Shown here: positions 15,576 through 23,895 of the stretch, in pieces
Layout: every line of letters begins with the position of its first letter
How positions within the stretch are numbered: the first letter of the stretch is position 1
Assembly: GCA_964652975.1 (NCBI GenBank)
Contig: CAZZCN010000034.1
Location: forward strand, 1-30,393
Reading direction: 5' to 3'
DNA from: CAZZCN01 sp964652975
GTDB taxonomy: Bacteria; Bacillota; Clostridia; Saccharofermentanales; UBA5734
Length of the DNA stretch: 30,393 nucleotides
Notes under the pieces: model-generated
What the model saw: only the letters and a program-made list of their open reading frames with translations
Told to the model about the DNA's origin: nothing
Database searches by the model: none
Program-made: the position numbers and the translations under genes

Positions 15576-17375
15576 ATGGAACTTTTCAGATCACATATAT
15601 TGGTTTGCTGCGGTACAGGATGTACATCATCCCAGTCTCCGCTGATAATCGAGAATTTAGAGAACAAGATCAAGGCCAACAAGCTAGACAAGGAAGTAAA
15701 AGTTGTCAAGACAGGATGTTTCGGACTGTGTTCGGAAGGACCTGTTGTTGTAATATACCCTGAAGGTGTTATGTATTTCAAGGTTACTCCTGAAGATGTT
15801 AATGAGATAGTTTCCGAGCATCTTATCAAAGGACGTTTTGTAAAGCGTCTAATGGTAACACAGGCTGACAAGGAATCAAATACAGCATCAAGCGTTGAGA
15901 CAACTAAATTTTTCCATAAGCAATATAGAATAGCACTGCGAAACTGCGGATTAATCAACCCCGAAGCAATCGAAGAGTACATAGCCCGCGACGGATACCA
16001 GGCACTCGGTAAGGCGCTTACCAAGATGAAGCAGGAAGACGTTATCAACGAAATCAAGCTTTCCGGACTCCGTGGACGTGGCGGCGGCGGATTCCCGACA
16101 GGTAATAAATGGGAGTTTGCAGCCAGGCAGGTAAATGATCAGAAGTATGTATGCTGTAACGCTGACGAGGGAGACCCCGGTGCCTTTATGGATCGTTCAA
16201 TCCTTGAAGGCGATCCACACAGTCTTATTGAAGCCATGGCAATTGCCGGTTATGCAATCGGTGCCGATATGGGCTATGTGTATGTTCGTGCTGAATATCC
16301 GATAGCGGTCAAGAGACTCCAGCTTGCTATTGACCAGGCAAAGGAATATGGACTTATAGGCCAGAATATTTTTAATACAGGATTTAATTTTGAACTTGAG
16401 ATTCGTCTTGGTGCCGGTGCTTTTGTGTGTGGCGAAGAGACAGCGTTGATGAGATCCATTGAGGGCAAAAGGGGAATGCCGACACCCAGACCTCCATTTC
16501 CTGCAATTAAAGGACTTTTCGGCAAGCCGACTATACTTAACAATGTTGAGACATTCGCCAATATTCCGGTAATTATCCTTGACGGTGGAGCTAAGTTTGC
16601 CGAAGTAGGAACAGAGAAAAGCAAAGGAACGAAAGTTTTTGCTCTGGGCGGCAAGGTTAACAATGTAGGTCTGGTCGAAATTCCAATGGGTACAACAGTT
16701 CGTGAGATAGTGTATGACATCGGTGGCGGAATCCCCGGTAACAAAGCATTCAAGTCGGTTCAGACCGGCGGACCTTCAGGCGGATGTATTCCTGCCGAGC
16801 ACCTTGACACACCTATTGATTATGACAACCTTATTGCCTTGGGATCCATGATGGGCTCCGGTGGTATGATAGTAATGGACGAAGACACCTGTATGGTGGA
16901 TATCGCTAAATTCTTCCTTGAATTTACAGTAGAAGAATCCTGCGGCAAATGCGCACCTTGCAGAATCGGTACGAAGAGAATGCTGGAAATTCTCGATAGA
17001 ATAACAGCAGGCAAGGGAGTTCCTTCTGATATAGACGATCTTGAGAGACTCGCAGTTGCCATTAAGGCAGGATCGCTTTGTGGACTGGGACAGACAGCGC
17101 CTAACCCTGTACTTTCAACATTACGTTATTTCAGAAACGAATACGATCAGCATGTTATCGATAAGAAATGCGGCTGTGGAGTATGTAAGGCTCTCACCAA
17201 TTTTTATGTCATACCGGAGAAATGCAAGAAATGCGGCCTTTGTTCTAAGAAATGCCCTGTCGGTTGCATAAGCGGTGAAGTCGGTAAGACATCCTACCTG
17301 ATCGACAGTGAGAAGTGTATCAAATGCGGAGCTTGCGAAGATGCATGTAAGTTCAGTGCAATCATACGTAAGTGA
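15576..17375 (+). CDS. hndC: NADH-dependent [FeFe] hydrogenase, NuoF-like flavin subunit (HydB type)
   Basis: A 599-residue fusion. Residues 1-95 form a thioredoxin-like [2Fe-2S] domain (C12, C16, C48, C52), which in some organisms is the separate HndB subunit. The NuoF core follows: NADH-binding GRGGGGFPTGNKWEF (from about 166), FMN-binding CNADEGDPGAFMDRSILEGDPH, GAGAFVCGEETALMRSIEGKRG, and the [4Fe-4S] ligands in ESCGKCAPCRIGT with GSLCGLGQ. A C-terminal pair of [4Fe-4S] ferredoxin motifs (CKKCGLCSKKCPVGC and CIKCGACEDAC) completes it. This is the layout of HydB in electron-bifurcating HydABC enzymes, where FMN splits electrons between NAD and ferredoxin. Bifurcation is inferred from layout only. 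AAGGAGG lies 8 bases before ATG 15576. Confidence 0.94.
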   Translation: MELFRSHILVCCGTGCTSSQSPLIIENLENKIKANKLDKEVKVVKTGCFGLCSEGPVVVIYPEGVMYFKVTPEDVNEIVSEHLIKGRFVKRLMVTQADKESNTASSVETTKFFHKQYRIALRNCGLINPEAIEEYIARDGYQALGKALTKMKQEDVINEIKLSGLRGRGGGGFPTGNKWEFAARQVNDQKYVCCNADEGDPGAFMDRSILEGDPHSLIEAMAIAGYAIGADMGYVYVRAEYPIAVKRLQLAIDQAKEYGLIGQNIFNTGFNFELEIRLGAGAFVCGEETALMRSIEGKRGMPTPRPPFPAIKGLFGKPTILNNVETFANIPVIILDGGAKFAEVGTEKSKGTKVFALGGKVNNVGLVEIPMGTTVREIVYDIGGGIPGNKAFKSVQTGGPSGGCIPAEHLDTPIDYDNLIALGSMMGSGGMIVMDEDTCMVDIAKFFLEFTVEESCGKCAPCRIGTKRMLEILDRITAGKGVPSDIDDLERLAVAIKAGSLCGLGQTAPNPVLSTLRYFRNEYDQHVIDKKCGCGVCKALTNFYVIPEKCKKCGLCSKKCPVGCISGEVGKTSYLIDSEKCIKCGACEDACKFSAIIRK

Positions 17376-17401
17376 TGAATATAGAAAAGGAGTGTAATTT
17401 T

Positions 17402-19174
17402 GTGGATAGTGTTTCATTGACAATTGATGGTATTAAAGTAACAGTTCCATCTTATTTTACAATATTGGAAGCAGCCAAATCAGTAGGAATATCAATTCCA
17501 ACCCTGTGTTATCTTAAGGGTTTGAATGAAGTAGGCGCCTGCAGAGTTTGTCTTGTAGAGATTGAAGGAGCAAGGTCGCTTTCAGCATCTTGTGTTCAGC
17601 CGGTTGGAGAAGGCATGGTCGTACATACCAACAACACCAAGGTCCGTACAACGAGGAAATCTACACTGGAATTAATTTTATCCAACCATAACAGAGAGTG
17701 TCTGGAATGCATAAGGAACCAGAATTGCGAACTGCAGACTCTGGCAAATGTATACGGCATAAGAGGCAATTCTTTTGAAGGCGTGAATCCTGAGTGTGTA
17801 ATAGATAACAAGTCTTTTTCCATTGTAAGGGACCCAAGCAAATGCATACTATGTGGAAGATGCATAGCAGCATGTAATAACCAGGAAATTGGCGTTCTGT
17901 CATTTATAAACAGAGGTTTCGAGACAAAAGTTGGACCTGCATATGATGTAAGCATGGCGGATGCACCTTGCATTTATTGTGGACAGTGCATAATTGCATG
18001 TCCTGTAGGAGCACTTTACGAAAAGGAAGTTACCGGAGATATCTGGAACGCAATCAATGACCCGAAGAAGCACGTTGTTTTACAGGTTGCACCAGCGGTT
18101 AGAGCAGCTATAGGCGAAGAATTCGGTCTTCCTATCGGAACGCGTGCCACCGGCAAAATGTTTGCAGCCATGAAGAGACTCGGAGCCGACAAGGTATATG
18201 ATACTAATTTTGCTGCCGATCTTACGATACTTGAAGAGGGCCATGAGTTGATAAGCAGAATAACTAACGGCGGGGTTTTGCCGATGATAACATCATGCTC
18301 GCCTGGATGGATAAGGTTTGCTGAATTCTATTACCCTGAATTCCTTCCGAACCTTTCAACATGCAAGTCTCCACACCAGATGATGGGAGCCATTATCAAG
18401 ACATATTACGCAAAGCAGAACAATATAAGTCCCGAGAATATCTACGTTGTTTCTGTAATGCCTTGCACATCCAAGAAAACAGAATCTTCCAGAGACGAAA
18501 TGGAAAACGAGGATGGTCTGAGAGACGTGGATGCTGTTATAACGACAAGAGAGCTTGCCAGAATGATCAGAGAGGCAGGGCTGGACTTTAATTCACTACC
18601 GGATGAAGGACCAGACCAGGACCTGTTGGGTGAGTACACAGGAGCAGGCGTTATTTTCGGAGCTACCGGCGGAGTTATGGAAGCAGCACTGAGAAGCGTT
18701 GCAGATATATTAAACGACACTGATGCGCCTGTAATCAGCTTATCTGAAATACGCGGAATCAAGGGTGTTAAGGATGCAGAAGTAACTGTAGGCGGCAAGA
18801 CAATAAGAGTTGCCGTAGCACACAGTACAGCAGCTGCAAGGAAGCTTCTTGATGCCATCAAGAATAAAACCGCTCCGGAATATACTTTCATTGAGATCAT
18901 GGGATGCTCCGGTGGTTGTGTATGTGGAGGCGGACAGCCACAAGTAGCATCGCAGACTCTTATGGATATCGATATAAGAACCGAAAGAGCGAAAGCATTG
19001 TACTGTGAAGATGAAATTCTTCCTGAAAGAAAGTCCCACAAGAATTCACAGGTCATGCACCTCTATGAGAAATTCCTGGGAGCACCTAACGGGCACCTTT
19101 CACATGAACTCCTTCATACGCATTATAAAGCCAAGGAAGTATACCCGTTGAACTTAGTAGAAGAGATTAAATAA
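17402..19174 (+). CDS. hndD: [FeFe] hydrogenase catalytic subunit (HndD/HydA, group A3 type)
   Basis: A 590-residue catalytic subunit that reduces protons or oxidises H2. In order: N-terminal [2Fe-2S] domain (CYLKG..GACRVC..ASC), a His/Cys-ligated [4Fe-4S] segment (HNRECLECIRNQNC), two [4Fe-4S] motifs (CILCGRCIAAC and CIYCGQCIIACP), then the H-cluster domain with L1 TSCSPGW (C299, S300), L2 MPCTSKKTE (C355) and L3 MGCSGGCVCGGGQP (C502, C506), and the C-terminal small-subunit-like region. L1 has serine where TSCCPxW is usual. An in-frame GTG at 17372 exists, but AAAGGAG (17386-17392) selects GTG 17402. Maturation genes hydE, hydF and hydG are not in the window. A strong terminator closes the operon. 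Confidence 0.95.
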   Translation: MDSVSLTIDGIKVTVPSYFTILEAAKSVGISIPTLCYLKGLNEVGACRVCLVEIEGARSLSASCVQPVGEGMVVHTNNTKVRTTRKSTLELILSNHNRECLECIRNQNCELQTLANVYGIRGNSFEGVNPECVIDNKSFSIVRDPSKCILCGRCIAACNNQEIGVLSFINRGFETKVGPAYDVSMADAPCIYCGQCIIACPVGALYEKEVTGDIWNAINDPKKHVVLQVAPAVRAAIGEEFGLPIGTRATGKMFAAMKRLGADKVYDTNFAADLTILEEGHELISRITNGGVLPMITSCSPGWIRFAEFYYPEFLPNLSTCKSPHQMMGAIIKTYYAKQNNISPENIYVVSVMPCTSKKTESSRDEMENEDGLRDVDAVITTRELARMIREAGLDFNSLPDEGPDQDLLGEYTGAGVIFGATGGVMEAALRSVADILNDTDAPVISLSEIRGIKGVKDAEVTVGGKTIRVAVAHSTAAARKLLDAIKNKTAPEYTFIEIMGCSGGCVCGGGQPQVASQTLMDIDIRTERAKALYCEDEILPERKSHKNSQVMHLYEKFLGAPNGHLSHELLHTHYKAKEVYPLNLVEEIK

Positions 19175-19323
19175 AAGCGTAATTTGCATGTTGTATTAAT
19201 ATTTCTGCCGATATAGTAACTTACTTGTTATAACAATATGGCCTATAGCAAAGTGAATCGCTAGCTGTAACAAAATACTAATAGCAAATTGGCACGCAAA
19301 TTGTAACATATTATCAAATTTAT

Positions 19324-19353
19324 AAAAATGTCTTAGTCATCTAAGGCGTTTTT
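19324..19353 (+). terminator. Strong terminator after the hydrogenase operon
   Basis: AAAAATGTCTTAG (19324-19336) pairs with CTAAGGCGTTTTT (19341-19353) around the loop TCAT, giving 13 base pairs with two G-U pairs. The right arm ends in five T residues, and the A-run on the left would serve as a T-run on the other strand, so it can act in both directions. It lies 150 bases after the hydrogenase stop. Confidence 0.85.
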
Positions 19354-19387
19354 ATATTTGTGAATAAATTTTCTAATAACTTCAGAA

Positions 19388-19448
19388 ATAGCATCAGACA
19401 TAGCATCAGACATAGCATCACAAATCACTTCACAAATATGGTGAAGTG
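19388..19448 (+). repeat. 12-bp triplicate plus inverted repeat in the rny upstream spacer
   Basis: ATAGCATCAGAC is repeated at 19388 and 19400, and a third copy at 19412 ends differently (ATAGCATCACAA). Immediately after, CACTTCAC (19426-19433) and GTGAAGTG (19441-19448) form a perfect 8-bp inverted repeat with a 7-base loop and no T-run. It sits in the 494-base gene-free stretch between the hydrogenase operon and rny, downstream of the terminator and about 115 bases upstream of the rny promoter. It could be an operator or merely slippage-derived sequence. Confidence 0.7.
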
Positions 19449-19563
19449 GCCCATGCAAAATACTAGATATGATTATCGTTGAATTGAGCTGTTAGCAAAT
19501 GATTGCAAATGAAGTAATGGTAGGTGTTTTATATTTTTTATGGTACATATCTAATTTTTTTTA

Positions 19564-19592
19564 TTGACATATGGTAAGAAGATTTATACAAT
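19564..19592 (+). promoter_or_regulatory. Strong sigma-A promoter for rny
   Basis: A perfect TTGACA (19564-19569), 17-base spacer, and TACAAT (19587-19592) make this the best promoter in the window, about 75 bases before the RNase Y reading frame. Confidence 0.8.
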
Positions 19593-19668
19593 ATATTAAA
19601 TACTTATCTTTCCTAGAGATATAGGTTAAATTTGGAACTTGAAAAAATAATATTTGGGGGTGATTGCC

Positions 19669-21231
19669 ATAGATACATTGAGTATCATTATTGGCCTGGT
19701 CATCGGGTTAGTCAGTGGAATAGCTGCTATTGTAGCTTTTTATCAACTTGGATTCAGTAAAAAGAAGAAAAGTCTGGATGAAGCCAGAGACAAAACTGAG
19801 ATTGAAGCGCAAAAGGAACTTGTCGAAGCGCAGAAAACAGGTGAAAACAGAAAAAGGGAACTCCTTCTTCAAGCCAAGGAGGAGATACATAGGAGCAGGC
19901 TTGAACTAGAAAAGGACATTAAAGAGAAGAAACTCGAATTGCAAAAGGATCGCAGCAGAATGGACCAGAAGGAAGAGAACCTGGACAAGAAGATTGCGGT
20001 GCTTGAACAAAAGGAAGATGCACTGGAATCACGAGTAAGTGATGTTCTGGCAATGGAAGAGAAAGCCAGAGAAATCGAGAAGCAGAAAATTTTCGAACTC
20101 GAGAAAATTTCAGAACTGACTGTAGAGGAAGCAAGGACATTCGTTCTTGACCAGGCACGACTGGATTACAGACATGATTTTGCAGTTATGCTCAAACAAA
20201 TGGAAGAGACAGCGAAGGAAGAAGCTGACAGCAAAGCCAAGGAGATTATAGTAAATTCCATACAAAGATATGCTTCTGATTATGTTTCAGAGAACACAGT
20301 ATCTGTTGTGAATCTGCCTAATGACGAAATGAAGGGCAGAATTATCGGCAGAGAGGGACGTAACATAAGAGCAATCGAAACAATCACAGGAGTTGACTTG
20401 ATTATAGATGATACTCCGGAAGCGGTAATTCTATCAAGTTTTGACCCGGTCAGACGTGAAATTGCAAGGATAACAATTGAGAAGCTTATAATAGACGGAA
20501 GAATACATCCTGCAAGAATTGAAGAAATGGCCGAAAAGGCACGCAAGGAAGTCGAAGTCATCATCAAGCAGGAAGGTGATAGGGCGGCTTTTGACACAGG
20601 AATGATCGGACTGCATCCTGAGGTGATAAGACTTTTAGGAAAATTAAAATACAGAACAAGTTACGGGCAGAATGTTTTACAGCATTCGCTTGAAGTCTGT
20701 TGGCTGACAGGTATGATGGCTGCGGAACTTGGACTTGATGTCATGCTTGCTAAAAGAGCAGGATTGCTTCATGACATAGGCAAGGCAGTAGATTTTGAGA
20801 TGGAAGGATCCCATATAACACTGGGTGGAGACGTAGCCAAGAAGTACAAAGAAGGTGCTACGGTAATTAATGCAATACTTTCCCACCACGGAGATGTTGA
20901 GCCGGATTCACTGATTTCAGTTCTTGTTGCAGCAGCAGATGCGATTTCAGCAGCCAGACCAGGTGCTAGAAGAGAAAATCTCGAGACATATGTCAAGAGG
21001 ATCCAGCGTCTCGAAGAGATTGCAAATTCGTTTGAAGGTGTTGAGAAATCCTACGCAATTCAAGCAGGCCGAGAGATTAGAGTCATGGTCAGACCTGACA
21101 CTGTCAAGGATGACGATATGATTTTGACCGCAAGGGACATTTGTAAGAAAATCGAAAACGAACTAGACTATCCGGGACAGATCAAAGTACACATCATACG
21201 TGAGACAAGGGCAACCGATTTTGCAAAATAG
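19669..21231 (+). CDS. rny: Ribonuclease Y
   Basis: RNase Y is a membrane-tethered endoribonuclease that begins mRNA decay in Firmicutes. An N-terminal transmembrane helix (LSIIIGLVIGLVSGIAAIVAF) leads into a long charged coiled coil, a KH RNA-binding domain (around LPNDEMKGRIIGREGRNIRA) and an HD domain with HSLEVCWLTG, the catalytic LLHDIGKAVD, and AILSHHGD. The start is uncertain. GGGGGTGAT (19656-19664) is an ideal ribosome binding site and is best spaced for AUA at 19669. TTG 19678 is a conventional but distant choice; TTG 19654 and GTG 19660 lie within or before that site. The gene has its own strong promoter and terminator. Confidence 0.95.
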   Translation: MDTLSIIIGLVIGLVSGIAAIVAFYQLGFSKKKKSLDEARDKTEIEAQKELVEAQKTGENRKRELLLQAKEEIHRSRLELEKDIKEKKLELQKDRSRMDQKEENLDKKIAVLEQKEDALESRVSDVLAMEEKAREIEKQKIFELEKISELTVEEARTFVLDQARLDYRHDFAVMLKQMEETAKEEADSKAKEIIVNSIQRYASDYVSENTVSVVNLPNDEMKGRIIGREGRNIRAIETITGVDLIIDDTPEAVILSSFDPVRREIARITIEKLIIDGRIHPARIEEMAEKARKEVEVIIKQEGDRAAFDTGMIGLHPEVIRLLGKLKYRTSYGQNVLQHSLEVCWLTGMMAAELGLDVMLAKRAGLLHDIGKAVDFEMEGSHITLGGDVAKKYKEGATVINAILSHHGDVEPDSLISVLVAAADAISAARPGARRENLETYVKRIQRLEEIANSFEGVEKSYAIQAGREIRVMVRPDTVKDDDMILTARDICKKIENELDYPGQIKVHIIRETRATDFAK

Positions 21232-21278
21232 TTTTGCCTGCGTTTCATGAACAGCTTATAGTTTTTACTAGGACAAAG

Positions 21279-21311
21279 ACCGTGTTTTTTCAACGAGAAC
21301 ACGGTTTTTTT
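21279..21311 (+). terminator. Terminator after rny
   Basis: ACCGTGTT (21279-21286) pairs with AACACGGT (21298-21305) around an 11-base loop, followed by a run of seven T residues (21305-21311). A clear rho-independent terminator. Confidence 0.85.
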
Positions 21312-21332
21312 GTATATTTGGCGCTTGTTTTG

Positions 21333-21341
21333 TGTTATAAT
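21333..21341 (+). promoter_or_regulatory. Extended -10 promoter for ymdB
   Basis: TGTTATAAT (21333-21341) is a perfect extended -10 element (TGnTATAAT), which can work without a good -35; none is seen at 17 bases (TATATT). Transcription would give a leader of about 135 bases containing the 44-bp repeats. Confidence 0.6.
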
Positions 21342-21383
21342 CAAAATGTTTTTATCTTGAAAATTCCGAGGATTCTTTTGGGA

Positions 21384-21515
21384 TGATGATTGCTTCAATA
21401 TAAATTTTATGAGTGATATGGCTTGAAGTGCAAATTGTTGAATATATTTTTTATGCGTGACATCGCTGGGGGTGCAAATTGTTGAATATACTTTTTATCG
21501 GAGACATCGTAGGCA
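21384..21515 (+). repeat. Three 44-bp tandem copies spanning the ymdB start
   Basis: Copies at 21384-21427, 21428-21471 and 21472-21515. Copies 2 and 3 agree at 36 of 44 positions, and copies 1 and 2 at 27 of 44. Copy 3 contains the real start of ymdB and its first codons, so the untranslated leader contains decayed duplicates of the gene's own beginning. Copy 2 keeps the TTG (21438) and opens a 15-codon frame whose TGA (21483-21485) overlaps the real start codon. Confidence 0.8.
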
Positions 21516-22267
21516 ATAGTGGAAGAACTGTTATTAAAGAGAATCTTTTAAGCTTAAAGAAGGAACTTGATATACATTTAGTCATAGCAAATGCAGAAAA
21601 CGCAGCAGGTGGACTTGGCATTACCGGTACTATCGCCAAGGACCTTCATTCATCTGGAATAGATGTGCTTACACTTGGAAATCACACATGGTCTAAAAGT
21701 GAAGCACTTACATATATTGAGACAGACGAATACCTTATCAGACCTGCTAACATGTCCAACTACTGGCCGGGCAAGGGTTACTGTGTTGTTAAGACACCGG
21801 TGGGCAATGTTATAGTTATCAACCTGCTTGGCAGGGTAGGCATGACACCGGCAAACTGCCCTTTCGAAATCGCGGATGAGATGATTTTGGACCTCAAGGC
21901 AAGATTTGATACTAAAATGACAGTTATAGACTTTCATGCAGAAGCAACGTCAGAGAAGCAGGCATTTGCGCGTTATTTTGATGGAAGAGTCTCGTTGGTG
22001 GCCGGAACACACACTCACGTGCAAACGGCTGATGAGACCATTTTTGAGCGTGGCACAGGTTATATAACCGATGTAGGGATGACAGGTCCTGTTGAAAGTA
22101 TAATAGGAATGAATATTGAAGGATCAATCAAACGTTTTGTTCAGAAATTACCGGTTCCGTATCTGGTGGCAAATGGTCCTGGGATTTTGTCGGCGATTTT
22201 TGCAAAGATAGACGAGAAGACCGGGAAGACAATGGAGATAAGAAGATTTAAAGGAGAAAAATTTTAA
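21482..22267 (+). CDS. ymdB: YmdB family metallophosphoesterase
   Basis: A 261-residue calcineurin-like phosphodiesterase. In Bacillus subtilis YmdB hydrolyses 2',3'-cyclic nucleotides and influences biofilm and motility decisions; it is usually next to rny, as here. The metal-binding residues are all present: D8 (FIGDIVG), E39 and N40 (NAEN), N67 and H68 (LGNHTWS), H152 (DFHAEATSEKQ), and H177 and H179 (GTHTHVQTAD). GGGGGTG at 21468-21474 allows TTG 21479 or TTG 21482; the latter gives MNILFIGD, the family's usual opening. The upstream leader consists of diverged duplicates of this same start region. The next gene begins 2 bases after the stop. Confidence 0.93.
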   Translation: MNILFIGDIVGNSGRTVIKENLLSLKKELDIHLVIANAENAAGGLGITGTIAKDLHSSGIDVLTLGNHTWSKSEALTYIETDEYLIRPANMSNYWPGKGYCVVKTPVGNVIVINLLGRVGMTPANCPFEIADEMILDLKARFDTKMTVIDFHAEATSEKQAFARYFDGRVSLVAGTHTHVQTADETIFERGTGYITDVGMTGPVESIIGMNIEGSIKRFVQKLPVPYLVANGPGILSAIFAKIDEKTGKTMEIRRFKGEKF

Positions 22268-22269
22268 TA

Positions 22270-23895
22270 TTGATTAAATATACAAAATTAAAAACATGTT
22301 TTATTGGAAGACAAATTTTCTCTTTAGTGATTATTTGTATCTTTTCATTTATTTTGATACTCTCATCATGTTCTAATTCTGGAGATAACAGTATTTTGAC
22401 TAGCTCAACGGATACAGCTGTCTCAGGTGTTTCATCCGAACCGGTTGTATCCGGAACGCTGAGACTATGGATGCAAAAGCCCGACACACTGAATCCTCTT
22501 GCAAGCAAAAGCGCTTCTTTTCATGAACTGCTGCCCCTTTTTTATGAAGGGCTTTATCGAATAAGCGATAGGCAGCAAGCGGTAGGACAAATTGCAAAAT
22601 CATGTTCTGTTGCTGTGAATAATCTTAGTTGTTCGATCAAATTGAACGATAATATCAAATTCCATGATGGCAGGACTCTTGTAAGCGCAGACGTAATAAG
22701 CAGTGTGTTTTTTATCAAGAACCCTTTGAATGCTTCACCATATTTTAATGACCTTGCTAATGTGAGCACTGTTATTGCAAATTCCACCAATGAAATAATA
22801 TTCATGCTGATAAGGCCGGATCCGTTTTTTATGTACAAGCTGACTTTCCCGATACTGCCAGAGACAGCACTTAAAAATCCTGAGACGACGGTTTTCTCAG
22901 GCACCGGACCATATAAGATAAGCAGTTACACGCCATTAAAGGGGATTACAGCTGAGCTATTTACACAATTCAAAGACGCGAGTGACATACATATTAAGAA
23001 AATCAGCATTCTCGAACTCGAAGACACAAAAGCCACGATGAAAGCTTTTGGCGACGATTTGATTGACATGGTTGTAATGAACGATTCCGAATACGAAAGC
23101 TATTATTTGCGTAATGATATCAACATGGCCAGGTTCCAGAGCGGCTCGTTTTTGTTTTTTCAGTTTAACGAATCTGCCGGCAAGCCTCTTAACATCGCTG
23201 CCAAGAAGGATTATATAAGGGATTATATTAAGTTCGCGGATGTTGCAGCCAAAATGCAAAAAGAGCAGCTTATTGTTTCGAAATATCCGTTTTTTACCGA
23301 CGATCCGTTGCTTGCGACAAACTTGACTTCACAATATAAGTCATTGACGGATTTTTCAAAGACAGCAGCACCTTTTGCAAAAGCAGATCCTCCGCTAAAA
23401 CTAGTATATCCGGCAGACAACAAACTAGGAAAACAGATTGTAGTCCAGACCAAGGAGTTTTTGACTAATAAGGGAATTAATGTTGTTGCAGTGGAGATTT
23501 TACCTAAAAATTATATAGCTTTACTTAAAGCCGGAGACTATGACATTGCGCTGCGTGAGGCGGTACTTGATAACAACCCTGATCCGTCGTGGATGTTTTT
23601 TAACAATCCGAACCGTAAGATTATAGGGAGCGACACCCTGGCAAAAGGCAGCAATCCTCTATATGTAACTAATCTTGCTATTTTAGAGAGATATTACACG
23701 AATACAACAGGTCCTGTAAGCGTTGATGTTTTTAATAGCGCTGTTAACGATATGTTCCAGTACGGTCCATATGCAGGAATAGGATTTAGAATCAATTCGG
23801 TATTGTTAAGCAAAAGAGTGAATGGACAGCTTGAATCTGATGCTTTTAATAAATATAATAATATAAAGGATGTGTGGATATGGTCTGGACAATAA
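22270..23895 (+). CDS. ABC transporter substrate-binding lipoprotein, family 5 (peptide/nickel type)
   Basis: A 541-residue extracellular lipoprotein of the SBP_bac_5 family, which binds peptides, nickel chelates or other small ligands for an ABC importer. A basic N-terminus and hydrophobic helix (about 15-31) end in the lipobox LSSC with the acylated C34, followed by a Ser/Thr-rich linker. The family region includes LRLWMQKPDTLNPLAS, VAVNNLSCSIKLNDNIKFHDGRTLVSADVISSVFF and TGPYKISSYTP. No permease or ATPase is nearby, so it is an orphan and may have another role. The start is TTG 22270 after AAGGAG (13-base spacing). It overlaps lspA, whose product processes lipoproteins. Confidence 0.88.
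   Translation: MIKYTKLKTCFIGRQIFSLVIICIFSFILILSSCSNSGDNSILTSSTDTAVSGVSSEPVVSGTLRLWMQKPDTLNPLASKSASFHELLPLFYEGLYRISDRQQAVGQIAKSCSVAVNNLSCSIKLNDNIKFHDGRTLVSADVISSVFFIKNPLNASPYFNDLANVSTVIANSTNEIIFMLIRPDPFFMYKLTFPILPETALKNPETTVFSGTGPYKISSYTPLKGITAELFTQFKDASDIHIKKISILELEDTKATMKAFGDDLIDMVVMNDSEYESYYLRNDINMARFQSGSFLFFQFNESAGKPLNIAAKKDYIRDYIKFADVAAKMQKEQLIVSKYPFFTDDPLLATNLTSQYKSLTDFSKTAAPFAKADPPLKLVYPADNKLGKQIVVQTKEFLTNKGINVVAVEILPKNYIALLKAGDYDIALREAVLDNNPDPSWMFFNNPNRKIIGSDTLAKGSNPLYVTNLAILERYYTNTTGPVSVDVFNSAVNDMFQYGPYAGIGFRINSVLLSKRVNGQLESDAFNKYNNIKDVWIWSGQ

Noticed and set aside
15356..16057. 233-codon minus-strand frame opposite the hydrogenase small and flavin subunits
   Set aside because: It is the shadow of two well-supported genes with complete cluster-ligand motifs; its own product has no recognisable pattern.
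18442..19056. 204-codon minus-strand frame opposite the hydrogenase catalytic subunit
   Set aside because: It lies fully inside the H-cluster domain coding region and is serine/leucine-rich antisense of it.
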